Below, one piece after another: positions 23,345 to 31,609 of a DNA stretch of 64,000 bases; position 1 is the stretch's first letter, and every line of letters starts with the position of its first letter. This stretch comes from Streptomyces novaecaesareae (lineage in GTDB: Bacteria > Actinomycetota > Actinomycetes > Streptomycetales > Streptomycetaceae). The DNA is taken from positions 22,504 through 86,503 of the forward strand of contig NZ_JNWQ01000021.1 in assembly GCF_000716875.1 (NCBI RefSeq). Direction: 5' to 3'. The translations under genes and the position numbers were made by a program. The notes beneath the pieces were generated by a model that made no database searches, had not been told where the DNA came from, and saw only the letters and a program-made list of their open reading frames with translations.

Positions 23345-24958
23345 TCACGCTGCTTCCGTGGGGCGCGGCTGGACGAGGACCCGGCCCACGATGGTCGCGT
23401 AGAAGAGGCCGGAGGCGAGGACGAGGGCGAAGTTCAGCGGGCCCATGGTGAGCATCCGCCAGATGCTCAGCAGTACCCAGAGCAGGGCCGTGCCGCCGCC
23501 CCAGACGATGACCCCGAGCCAGAACCGGCGGGTCTTGTTCTTCTTGGCGCCGCTGGAGCCGGTCGGCTGCCAGGCCATCCGGTTGCGGCGCACGATGTCC
23601 CAGATGGCGAAGACGTGCGCCCAGCCGTACATCATGCGGGCGGCCCAGGCCTCCAGCCGGTAGGGGTTGCGGTGCCAGAGCGGGAAGACGACCGTCGCGT
23701 AGAGCAGTCCGGGCAGGACGAGTGCGGTGTTCTGCCAGCGGATCAGGTCGGGCCGGGCGAGCAGCAGGACGATCGGGATGAGCGGCGAGACGACGGTGAA
23801 CAGCGCCGTGTGGATGTAGTAGAAGAACCCGGACAGGTAGCAGGCGCGCGTGACCGGCCGCAGTTTGGTCTGCCAGAACTTCTTGCTGCCGAGCAGGCTC
23901 ATCGAGCCGGTGCACCAGCGGTACTGCTGGTTGAAGAAGCCGCCGACGTTGTCGGGGCAGACGCCGGTGGCCAGCGCGACGGGTATGTACTGCAGGTCCC
24001 AGCCGAGGCGGCGCAGGTCGAAGCCGGTGTGCACGTCCTCGGAGTGGCCGATCAGCGTGGTGCCGCCGTTCTCCTCCAGCGCGGCGCGCCGGTATATCGC
24101 GCAGCTGCCGACGCAGATGGCGCCGTCGTTGCGCTGCCGGGAGACCTGGACCGTCCGGTAGAACAGCTCCTGGACGGCGCCGGCGCCGCGCTCGATCCAG
24201 TTCTGCGAGTCCAGGATGCGGAAGAACTGCGGGGACTGGACGATGCCGAGGCGCGGGTCGGCCTCCAGGTAGGGGACCATCTCGTTCAGCAGGTCCGGCC
24301 GGGGCGCGAAGTCGGCGTCCAGGATGAGGATGTAGTCGCTGTCGGAGTTGCGGAAGCCGAACTGCAGGTTGCCGGCCTTCTTGAACCAGCCGAGCTTGTC
24401 GCGGGTGCCGTAGACGAACTCGAAGTCGACGGCCATCTGGGCGAGTTGCGGGCTGTTGCTGTCGTCGAGGACGTACGGGGTGACCTCGCCCGGGTACTGG
24501 TCGCGCAGCCGGGCGACGTGCGTCCAGGTGTTGTGCAGCACCTCGATCGGCTCGCCGGCGACGGGCAGGAAGATGTCGACGGTCGGATAGTGCTCCGGCT
24601 GCCAGGACTTGACGAGGGCGCGGTGCGCGGCGAGGTCGAAGGTCTGGTTGAAGCCGTGCACCCACCGGGAGATCAGGTAGTAGCCGATGGTGAAGGCGAG
24701 CGGCGGGATGAACACGAAGAACCACGGCGTCGCGCTCAGCAGCCCGATCTCGCTGGCCACCATGCAGGCGAAGCTGATGACGGAGAAGCAGGTCAGCACC
24801 CACAGGTTGGTGCGTGCGTACAGGTACTTCTCGGTGTTGTCCGGCGGCTGGGGGAGCAGGCCCCACTGGTTGCGGGCGGCCGGGTCGCGCCGGCTGCGGC
24901 GTCGTGAGACGGGCGGTTGACCGCTGCCCGCGAGTCGCGTGCTCTCGGTGACAGTCAC
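23345..24958 (-). CDS. Processive glycosyltransferase family 2, cellulose-synthase-like
   Basis: The 537-residue membrane enzyme shows the processive GT2 signature: first Asp in VTPYVLDDSNSPQ, the DAD metal motif in ILILDADFAPRPDLL, the catalytic Asp in GHSEDVHTG, and QQYRW (QxxRW). Two N-terminal and about four or five C-terminal membrane segments form the translocation channel. There is no PilZ domain after the C-terminal helices, so direct c-di-GMP activation in the BcsA manner is not expected. GTG 24958 is supported by GGAG 8 bases upstream. It heads a three-gene operon with the GH26-like lipoprotein and a GT39. The product is probably a beta-glucan or beta-mannan extruded across the membrane. 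Confidence 0.85.
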   Translation of the reverse strand: MTVTESTRLAGSGQPPVSRRRSRRDPAARNQWGLLPQPPDNTEKYLYARTNLWVLTCFSVISFACMVASEIGLLSATPWFFVFIPPLAFTIGYYLISRWVHGFNQTFDLAAHRALVKSWQPEHYPTVDIFLPVAGEPIEVLHNTWTHVARLRDQYPGEVTPYVLDDSNSPQLAQMAVDFEFVYGTRDKLGWFKKAGNLQFGFRNSDSDYILILDADFAPRPDLLNEMVPYLEADPRLGIVQSPQFFRILDSQNWIERGAGAVQELFYRTVQVSRQRNDGAICVGSCAIYRRAALEENGGTTLIGHSEDVHTGFDLRRLGWDLQYIPVALATGVCPDNVGGFFNQQYRWCTGSMSLLGSKKFWQTKLRPVTRACYLSGFFYYIHTALFTVVSPLIPIVLLLARPDLIRWQNTALVLPGLLYATVVFPLWHRNPYRLEAWAARMMYGWAHVFAIWDIVRRNRMAWQPTGSSGAKKNKTRRFWLGVIVWGGGTALLWVLLSIWRMLTMGPLNFALVLASGLFYATIVGRVLVQPRPTEAA

Positions 24959-25199
24959 GTGCTCTACTCCCCCGAAGCCGTGTTGAGTCTGAACCATCCC
25001 CGCTCGGTGGCCGTTGTCGGCCGGGCAGCGGGGGGGACGCCAGGATCGTACGGGACCGATCACTTCGAGTTCCCTCCCCCCCTCGTCCGAGGGCCGTCCG
25101 GAACCGATTTCGAGCTCCGATCGTGATGTGAACGGGGGTGCGGGTGGAGCACTTGTGTACGGTGTCCGCCCAGCAGGTGAGACGGTTCGGGGAAGAGTG

Positions 25200-26423
25200 A
25201 TGATCATCGAGGACGGTGCGGCCGGGCGCGCGGCGCGGGGTCTGCGGGCGGTGGCCGCGTTCGGTCTGGTCGCCGCGATGCTGGCCGGCTGCAGCGGCGA
25301 GGTCGGGGCGGTCGAGCAGCCGCCGGCCGCCACGGCGACGACGGCCGCCGCGCCGGGCCTGTGTTCGACGCTGCAGGAGCCGTTCCCCAAGCTGGCCATG
25401 GACGGTGGCTCGAAGGTCCTCGAACCGAACCCGTGGAACACCGCGGGCACGGTCTGCGTGGACCAGGTCGGGGACACCGGGTTCACGGTGTCCCGGATCC
25501 GCGACTTCGTCCCGAAGAACCCGCTCGCCCCGGGCGCCTACCCCAACGTCTCCACCGCCCCGGGCGCGAGCGGACTGCCCGTGCCGGTCAGCGCGCTCGG
25601 CGACGCGACCGCCGACTGGGACGCCAACGGCCGGGTGAGCGGCTCCTTCAACCTCTCCTTCGACCTCTGGTACGGCTCCAGCCCGGACAACTGCCTGCCG
25701 GGCGACAGCGCCGAACTGATGGTCTGGCTGGACGCCACCGACAGCGTGCGCCCGGCCGGTGACAAGGTGGCGGGCGCCCAGCAGTTCGGGGACGCCGACT
25801 ACGACGTCTACCAGGCGCCGATCACCGGCCCGCACAGCGTGATCAGCTACGTCCGCACGGCGCCGACCCACACCACCCGCGGCCTGAACCTGCGGCTGTT
25901 CACCGCCGACGCGATGGCGCGCGGCTACGTCCCCAAGGGCTCCTACCTGTGCCGGGTGCAGGCGGGCTTCGAGGTGTGGAGCGGCGGCACCGGCCTGCGC
26001 AGCGAGTCCTTCGCCTTCCACAACCGGATCGGCTTGCCGGCCGGCGAGGTCCCGGCGGGCGCGCCCGGGATCTGCTTGCGGCACGGCGGCGGCGGGCTCG
26101 CGGGCACCCCGGTGACCGTCGGCTCCTGCGGCGACCCGGGCGTCTCCACCGGCTGGACGGTCGGCAACGACGGCTCGCTGCGCGGCGGCGCGGCCTGCCT
26201 GGCGCCGACCGCCGACCGCAGCGCGGTCACGCTGGCCGAGTGCACCGGCGGCTCCGCGCAGCGCTGGACGCCGGTCGCCGGGCAGCGGCTGCGGCACCAG
26301 GACTCGGGGCTGTGCCTGGGCACCGCGGGCGGCGCCCTCGCGGACGGTACGGCGGTGGCCCTGCGGTCGTGCGCGGACGCGGTGTCGCAGCGCTGGAGGC
26401 TGCCGTACAACGGGGTCGCGTGA
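25200..26423 (+). CDS. Lipoprotein with GH12-like domain and C-terminal ricin-B lectin domain
   Basis: A lipoprotein signal ends at the lipobox MLAGC (about residue 28). The middle (about 55-275) resembles the beta-jelly-roll of family GH12 endoglucanases: NPWNTAGTVCVDQVG, the AYPNVS motif, SFNLSFDLWYGSS, then AELMVWLDA containing the Glu of the nucleophile region. The C-terminal 130 residues form a ricin-type trefoil with recurring CLGTA/CLAP and QRW signatures (SAQRWTP, VSQRWRL). Thus a catalytic-like domain is joined to a sugar-binding module and tethered to the membrane. The late acid/base Glu of GH12 is not certain. It runs divergently from the GT2 gene 240 bp away. Confidence 0.68.
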   Translation: MIIEDGAAGRAARGLRAVAAFGLVAAMLAGCSGEVGAVEQPPAATATTAAAPGLCSTLQEPFPKLAMDGGSKVLEPNPWNTAGTVCVDQVGDTGFTVSRIRDFVPKNPLAPGAYPNVSTAPGASGLPVPVSALGDATADWDANGRVSGSFNLSFDLWYGSSPDNCLPGDSAELMVWLDATDSVRPAGDKVAGAQQFGDADYDVYQAPITGPHSVISYVRTAPTHTTRGLNLRLFTADAMARGYVPKGSYLCRVQAGFEVWSGGTGLRSESFAFHNRIGLPAGEVPAGAPGICLRHGGGGLAGTPVTVGSCGDPGVSTGWTVGNDGSLRGGAACLAPTADRSAVTLAECTGGSAQRWTPVAGQRLRHQDSGLCLGTAGGALADGTAVALRSCADAVSQRWRLPYNGVA

Positions 26424-26520
26424 CGGTTCGTGCGACGGCTCGCGGGACGGTTCGTGTGACGGTCCGTGCGACGGTTCGTGGGACGGCTCGCGGGACGGTT
26501 CGTGTGACGAGCTGTGCGAC
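26420..26520. repeat. 12-bp tandem repeat after the GH12-like gene
   Basis: About eight imperfect units of GTGCGACGGTTC, period 12, begin at the stop codon of the lipoprotein gene. A larger 48-bp periodicity is visible (GCGGGACGGTTCGTGTGACG occurs twice). Confidence 0.8.
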
Positions 26521-26625
26521 GGGCGGCGTGACGCGGCGCCGCGCGGCGGAGGCGGCGGCAGCGGTGACGTTTCGTCCGCGCACCCCCCATGGGCGTGCCG
26601 GGGCGGATGCCCTAGCATTCCGGCC

Positions 26626-27993
26626 ATGAGCGATCGACCGGTACCGAGTGGCGAGCCGGGCCAGCCCGCCACGCCACCGCAGCAGGCACCGGCCGGGGGG
26701 CCCGCTCCGGCCACCGGTGTGCCACCCCAGTCCCCGAGCGGAGCCTTCGGCCCCGCCTCCGGCTACGGGCCGCCGCCCGGTGTGCCTGCGCAGCCCCAGC
26801 AGGTGACGCCGTATCCGGCGCCGCAGCCGGTGCCGCCGGTGCCCGGGCCGGTGCAGCCGGGGCCGGTGGCCCCGCAGCCGCAGCCGCAGCCGCAGGCCGT
26901 CCAGCCGCCGCCCGTGCCGCAGCCCGTCCATCCCCAGCCCGTGCCGCAGCCCGTCCAGCAGCCGCCGGCCGGCCCGCAGGCCTTCCCGCCGCCGGCCCAG
27001 CCCGCGCAGCCCGCGCCGGCCTGGCCGCAGCAGGGCGGCTTCCCGCCGCCGGCCGGCCCGACCGGCCCGGCTGCTCCGGCCGGTACGCCGGACTGGGAGG
27101 CGCTGGCCGAGCAGAACGAGAAGGCCGCCAAGCGCGGCCGCCGGAACAAGCTGATCGGCGCGGCGGCCGCCGTGGTCCTGCTGGCCGCGGCCGGCGGTGG
27201 CTTCTGGTTCTTCCAGCACTCCAAGGACGACAAGAAGACGACCCAGAGCGGCGGCACGGTGAGCCCGACGGCCCCCGTCTCGACCGGCCCGTCGACGTCG
27301 TCGAGCGCCCCGCCCGTCAAGGGCATCGACAGCCCGCCGACCGTCGGCACCCTGCCGGCCAAGACCGGCGCGGCGGCGCTCAACCTGGGCGCCGACGCCA
27401 AGCCGGGGACGATGGCCGGGTTCTCCGGGCAGGTCCTCAAGCTGCCCAGCGGCCAGGACTCCTTCGCCTCGACCTCCACCTCGCTGCTCGACGTGAACAA
27501 GAGCTTCACCGTCTCCGCGCGGGTGCTGGTCGACCTGCCCAACGGCAACCGCAGCGCGGTCAGCCAGGGCGACGGCCAGTACTACTCGTGGTCGCTGGGC
27601 CGGGCCAACAACAACGGGCACGACCAGTGGTACTTCAAGGTCCAGGTGCCGGGCGGCGGTTCGGCGATCGCCTGGTCCAAGGGCGATGCGACGGTCAACC
27701 AGTGGGTGCTGCTGACCGGCGTGTACGACGACCCGTCGGGCCAGCTCACCCTGTACGTCAACGGCGCCCCGCAGTCCTCGGCGAAGTCGGCCGGGGTGCA
27801 GCCGAGCGGCACCAACTCCCTGCAGGTGGGGCGGCTGAGCTCCAACTCGCAGTGGGCCGACCCCTGGCACGGCGCGGTCGCCGACATCCAGGTCTGGACC
27901 CAGGTGCTGCCCGAGGCCGACATCGTCAAGATCGTGGCGGGCCCGAGCTCGCCGCCGTCCGTCCCGCCGACGGCGGCCTGGCTCAGCGGCTGA
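26626..27993 (+). CDS. Membrane-anchored LamG/concanavalin-A-like lectin protein
   Basis: The first 160 residues are extremely rich in Pro and Gln (repeats of PQP and PVP), followed by a basic KRGRRNK and one membrane helix LIGAAAAVVLLAAAGGGFWF. This makes a type II anchored protein with a cytoplasmic Pro-rich tail. After a Ser/Thr linker, the outer domain (about 245-440) is a LamG-like jelly roll: SFTVSARVLVDLP, QWYFKVQVPGG, WVLLTGVYDDPSGQLTLYVN and WHGAVADIQVW are typical strands. It probably binds or organises a cell-surface glycan. The Pro-rich tail could contact an internal partner. It stands between the GH12-like lipoprotein and a GT39 gene. Confidence 0.75.
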   Translation: MSDRPVPSGEPGQPATPPQQAPAGGPAPATGVPPQSPSGAFGPASGYGPPPGVPAQPQQVTPYPAPQPVPPVPGPVQPGPVAPQPQPQPQAVQPPPVPQPVHPQPVPQPVQQPPAGPQAFPPPAQPAQPAPAWPQQGGFPPPAGPTGPAAPAGTPDWEALAEQNEKAAKRGRRNKLIGAAAAVVLLAAAGGGFWFFQHSKDDKKTTQSGGTVSPTAPVSTGPSTSSSAPPVKGIDSPPTVGTLPAKTGAAALNLGADAKPGTMAGFSGQVLKLPSGQDSFASTSTSLLDVNKSFTVSARVLVDLPNGNRSAVSQGDGQYYSWSLGRANNNGHDQWYFKVQVPGGGSAIAWSKGDATVNQWVLLTGVYDDPSGQLTLYVNGAPQSSAKSAGVQPSGTNSLQVGRLSSNSQWADPWHGAVADIQVWTQVLPEADIVKIVAGPSSPPSVPPTAAWLSG

Positions 27994-28010
27994 GCCCGGC
28001 CGAGCCAGGC

Positions 28011-28074
28011 GAGGGCCGGGACCGGCCCTCCCGAACCTCCGGCCGCCGCCCCCGGCAGTGTGGGGCGGCGGCCG
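28011..28074 (+). terminator. Two consecutive hairpins between the LamG and GT39 genes
   Basis: A 9-bp stem (28011-28019 with 28022-28030) and a 13-bp stem (28040-28052 with 28062-28074) fill the 150-bp gap. They may terminate the LamG transcript or limit read-through. Confidence 0.6.
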
Positions 28075-28144
28075 AAGCGCGCCCAGGAGCGCGCGTCCGC
28101 CCGGGCGCGTCCGGACGCGAAGTCCCAGATGAGGAGCAGTACTG

Positions 28145-29830
28145 ATGAGCGCGGACGGCCGCTGGATCCGGCCCGAGTCCACCCGTAAGCCCGTCCTGGG
28201 CGGGGCCCGGCGGGGCGGGGTGGGCGTCGGCGAACGCGACCGCACGGCCGCGGTGCCCGCGCAGCCCTACCAGGCCGACCGGCGCCGCCGCCGGCCCGGG
28301 CCGCCGCGGGTGCCGCACCCGGCCCGGCCGGCGCTGCGCGCGGACTGGCTGCCGCTGCTGGTCGTACTGCTGGTGCAGGGCGCGCTCTCGTACCACCTGA
28401 TCCTCAGCAACACCGCCTTCATCGACGAGGGCACGTACATCTACGCCGGCTACCAGGAGATCGCGCACCTGCGGCACGGCACCCCGGTGTCGACGTACGA
28501 GACCTTCTTCTCCGGCTCCCCGCTGATCTACCCGGTCGTGGTGGCCGTCGCGGACTTCGTCGGCGGGCTGAACGGCGCCCGGGCGCTGAGCCTGGCGTTC
28601 ATGCTCTCCGCCACCGTGGCCGTCCACCTGGCGACCCGGCGGCTGCACGGCTCGCTGGCGGCGTTCTGCGCGGCGGCGGCCTTCGTGGCGCTCGGCCCCA
28701 CCCAGTTCCTGGGCGGCCTGGCCACCTACGACGCGATGGCGCTGGCGATCCTCGCCTGGGCCGGGTACTTCGCGGTGCGGCTGACGACCGGCGGCGGGTA
28801 CCCGAGCCTGGTCGCCTCCGGTCTGCTGCTGGCCCTGGCCGGCGCCACCAAGTACGCCGCGCTGCTGTGGGTGCCGGTGGTCGCGGGCATCGCGGTGCTG
28901 TCCGGGCCGCGGGGCTCGCTGCGCTCCTGGGAGGCCTGGCGGCGCGGGCTGCTGGTCCTGCTCACCTTCGTGGTGGCGGTCGGCGCGGCGGCGCTGGCGG
29001 CCGGCGAGCGCTACGTCAACGGCTTCAACCACACCACGCTCAAGCGCGCCCCGGGCCACGACTCGTACTCGTACGTGGCCTCGGAGGCCGCCCGCTGGGT
29101 CGGCCCGCTGCTGGTGGTGGCGCTGATCGGGGTGGTGGCGCAGCTGGTGCGGGCGCGCCGGCGCGGCGGTGCGGCGTGGCCCGAGTTCTGGCTGGCGCTG
29201 CTGCTGCTGGCGGCCGGTCTGCTGGCGCCGGTGAACCAGGTCCGCATCCACACCTGGCTGTCGCTGCAGAAGCACGTCGACTTCGGCGCCTGGTTCTCCT
29301 GCGTGGTGGTGGGCCTGGTGCTGGCCCGGGCGGTGCTGTGGCTGAGGGGGCGCCTGCACCTGGTGGCCGGGGTGGCGGCCGCGGCCCTGGTGGTCGGGCC
29401 GCTGGCCTGGGTGGGCGCGGCGCAGGGCCGGGAGATGTACGGCGAGTGGTCGAACTCGGAGGAGTTCGTCGCCGCGCTGGAGCCGTACGTGGTCAAGGGC
29501 GATGACCGGTACCTGGTCGAGAACTACAACGTGCCCGCGTACTACCTGCGCAAGCAGAGCAACTGGCAGCAGTGGCACGACCTGGTGGCGGTCTTCCGCC
29601 GCGACCCGGGCACCGGCCAGATGCAGAACGGCGTGCCCGCGATCCAGGCCGGGATCCAGGCGCACGAGTGGAAGGTCGTGGTGCTGGACTTCACCCAGAC
29701 CGCGGCCACCGACAAGGCGATCCAGCCGACGCTGAAGGCGGCCGGGTACCGGGTGGCCACCGTGGTGAAGAGCGGGGAGCACGGCCGGTACACCGTCTAC
29801 GTGGCGCCCGGGTACGACAAGAAGCCGTGA
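28145..29830 (+). CDS. Polytopic membrane glycosyltransferase, GT39-like
   Basis: A 561-residue membrane protein with a basic cytoplasmic leader of about 65 residues, then about ten membrane segments (first: WLPLLVVLLVQGALSYHLIL). The first outer loop SNTAFIDEGTYIYAGYQEIA contains the conserved acidic Asp-Glu pair of GT39/GT83 enzymes. A soluble outer C-terminal region (about 440-561) follows. It parallels the product of 20518-22227 in both loop and tail, including HLRHGTPV versus HLLHGTPV, so the two are paralogues at opposite ends of the locus. ATG 28145 has GAGGAG upstream. It likely uses polyprenyl-phosphate sugars as donor. Confidence 0.72.
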   Translation: MSADGRWIRPESTRKPVLGGARRGGVGVGERDRTAAVPAQPYQADRRRRRPGPPRVPHPARPALRADWLPLLVVLLVQGALSYHLILSNTAFIDEGTYIYAGYQEIAHLRHGTPVSTYETFFSGSPLIYPVVVAVADFVGGLNGARALSLAFMLSATVAVHLATRRLHGSLAAFCAAAAFVALGPTQFLGGLATYDAMALAILAWAGYFAVRLTTGGGYPSLVASGLLLALAGATKYAALLWVPVVAGIAVLSGPRGSLRSWEAWRRGLLVLLTFVVAVGAAALAAGERYVNGFNHTTLKRAPGHDSYSYVASEAARWVGPLLVVALIGVVAQLVRARRRGGAAWPEFWLALLLLAAGLLAPVNQVRIHTWLSLQKHVDFGAWFSCVVVGLVLARAVLWLRGRLHLVAGVAAAALVVGPLAWVGAAQGREMYGEWSNSEEFVAALEPYVVKGDDRYLVENYNVPAYYLRKQSNWQQWHDLVAVFRRDPGTGQMQNGVPAIQAGIQAHEWKVVVLDFTQTAATDKAIQPTLKAAGYRVATVVKSGEHGRYTVYVAPGYDKKP

Positions 29831-29873
29831 CGGGCCTTCGGAACGCAGGGGCCGGGCGGAACGGCAGGGCCCT

Positions 29874-30368
29874 TCAGAACGCCAGCGTGTAGACCATCAG
29901 GTCCATCCCCGGGTACGGGGCCCAGTCCCGCTCGGGGGTGCGCCGGAAGCCGACCCGCTCGTAGACCCGGTGGGCGGCGGTCATCTGCGGGCGGGTGGAG
30001 AACGCCATGCCGTCCAGGCCGAGTTCGCGGCTGCGGGCGAGCGAGGCGCGCACCAGCGCCTCGCCGACGCCCCGGCCGCGGGCGGCCTCGGCGGTGGCGA
30101 GCATGCGGATCTCGCCCTCGCGCGGGGTCGCGATGTCCGCCCACTCGGTGCCGCCGACCGCGAAGGTCACGCAGCCGAGGACCCGCCCCTCGGCCGGATC
30201 GACCGCGACGAGGAGTTCGGCCTCCCGGGCCCGGCGCCCGGCATCGCGCAGGTGCTCGACGTAGCTGCTGCCGGGCGAGGTGAAGCCGCCGCCGACGAAG
30301 GCCTCGACGGTGATGCGGCCGGCGTCTTCGAGGTCCTCCGGAAGGGCCTGGCGGATGAGGTAGTCCAT
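29874..30368 (-). CDS. GNAT family N-acetyltransferase
   Basis: A 164-residue protein with the GNAT fold: N-terminal IRQALPEDLEDAGRITVEAF, central VLGCVTFAVG strand, REGEIRMLATAEAARGRGVG with the acetyl-CoA pyrophosphate loop (R-x2-G-x-G variant ARGRGVGEALV), and the late AAHRVYERVGFRR. The substrate cannot be predicted. It is transcribed divergently from the GlxA-type regulator with about 170 bp between, so regulation by that protein is possible. Confidence 0.85.
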   Translation of the reverse strand: MDYLIRQALPEDLEDAGRITVEAFVGGGFTSPGSSYVEHLRDAGRRAREAELLVAVDPAEGRVLGCVTFAVGGTEWADIATPREGEIRMLATAEAARGRGVGEALVRASLARSRELGLDGMAFSTRPQMTAAHRVYERVGFRRTPERDWAPYPGMDLMVYTLAF

Positions 30369-30542
30369 GCGGCCAGTGTGCCGGAGTCGGGTGGGGCGGA
30401 AAGATCCGGGGTCGAACGGGCCGGGCGGGACGGCACCCACGAGTGGCAGGAACGACCGATGGCATCGAAATCCTGCCACCCGGCTTCTTCCGCCGGAGCG
30501 GACGGAGCGGGCATCCTGGACGGCATGCTTCGGAACGACGGC

Positions 30543-31499
30543 ATGCTGGCGAACGTGGTCGCGGTGGTGCTGGAGGAGATCCACCCCTTCGAACTGGGGG
30601 TGGCCTGCGAGGTCTTCGGCCTCGACCGCACCGCCGACGGCCTGCCCGGCTACGACTTCGCGATCGCCGGCGCCCGTCCGGGCCCGCACGCCACCCACGC
30701 CGGCTTCGCCGTCGACGTCCCGTACGGCCCCGAGCGGCTGGCCGGGGCGGACCTCGCGGTGGTCACCGCGGCGGCGATCCGCCGCGACTACCCCGAGCCG
30801 CTGCTGGAGGCGCTGCGCGGGGTGGTGGCGGCCGGCGGCCGGGTGCTGTCCATCTGCAGCGGCGCCTTCGTCCTGGGCGCCGCCGGGCTGCTGGACGGCC
30901 GCCGCGCGGCGACCCACTGGCGGCACACCGCGGAGCTGGCCGCGCGCTTCCCGCTGACCACGGTCGAGCAGGACGTGCTGTACGTGGACGACGACCCGGT
31001 GATCACCTCGGCCGGGACGGCGGCCGGCATCGATGCCTGCCTGCACCTGGTGCGCAAGGTCCAGGGCGCCGAGGTGGCCCGGGAGATCGCCCGCCGGATG
31101 GTGGTGGCACCGCACCGGGAGGGCGGGCAGGCCCAGTTCGTGAACCGGCCGCTGCCCGAGGGCGACGGCGACTCGCTGGCCCCGCTGCTCGACTGGATGC
31201 GCCACCACCTGGACGAGGAGGCCACCGTCGAGCAGCTGGCCGCCCGGGCGCTGATGTCGCCGCGCACCTTCGCCCGCCGCTTCCAGCAGGAGACCGGCAC
31301 CACCCCGCACCGCTGGCTGACCGGGCAGCGGGTGCTGCTCGCCCAGCGGCTGCTGGAGTCCACCACCGAGTCGGTGGACGCGATCGCCGCCCGCTGCGGC
31401 TTCGGCAACGCGGCCGCCCTGCGGCACCACTTCGGCCGCCGGCTGGGCACCACGCCGCTGGCCTACCGGCGCTGCTTCGCCGACCCGGGCCTGAGCTGA
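30543..31499 (+). CDS. GlxA family transcriptional regulator (DJ-1/PfpI domain plus AraC helix-turn-helix)
   Basis: Residues 1-180 form a DJ-1/PfpI-like domain with the elbow VLSICSGAFVLGAAGLLDGR, in which Cys of ICSGAF occupies the amidotransferase nucleophile position. A following ATHWRH matches the usual His. The C-terminal 100 residues are an AraC-type double helix-turn-helix: TVEQLAARALMSPRTFARRF, GTTPHRWL and VDAIAARCGFGNAAALRHHF. ATG 30543 aligns with the usual start of the family (MLANVVAVVLEE); ATG 30525 is an alternative. Such regulators often control catabolic or stress genes. It is not an orthologue of nrdS. Confidence 0.85.
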   Translation: MLANVVAVVLEEIHPFELGVACEVFGLDRTADGLPGYDFAIAGARPGPHATHAGFAVDVPYGPERLAGADLAVVTAAAIRRDYPEPLLEALRGVVAAGGRVLSICSGAFVLGAAGLLDGRRAATHWRHTAELAARFPLTTVEQDVLYVDDDPVITSAGTAAGIDACLHLVRKVQGAEVAREIARRMVVAPHREGGQAQFVNRPLPEGDGDSLAPLLDWMRHHLDEEATVEQLAARALMSPRTFARRFQQETGTTPHRWLTGQRVLLAQRLLESTTESVDAIAARCGFGNAAALRHHFGRRLGTTPLAYRRCFADPGLS

Positions 31500-31602
31500 C
31501 CGGGGCCTGAGCTGACCGGAGCCTGAACTGACCGGAGCCTGAACTGACCGGAGCCTGAACTGACCGGAGCCTGAGCCGACCGGGGCCTGAGCTGACCGGT
31601 CG
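31491..31602. repeat. 16-bp tandem repeat spanning the regulator stop codon
   Basis: Seven units of CTGARCTGACCGGRGC follow each other with a 16-bp period. The first unit contains the last codons and TGA of the GlxA-type gene, and each unit brings TGA triplets. Confidence 0.9.
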
Positions 31603-31609
31603 TCGGACG

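Noticed and set aside
22224..26714. A 1496-codon minus-strand frame
   Set aside because: Only its last 372 codons (GH26 lipoprotein) show motifs. The rest runs antisense to the GH12-like lipoprotein gene or out of frame with the GT2 gene.
30543..31499. GlxA-type regulator as displaced nrdS
   Set aside because: It has a DJ-1/PfpI domain typical of GlxA regulators and lies 10 kb from nrdA, so orthology is unlikely.
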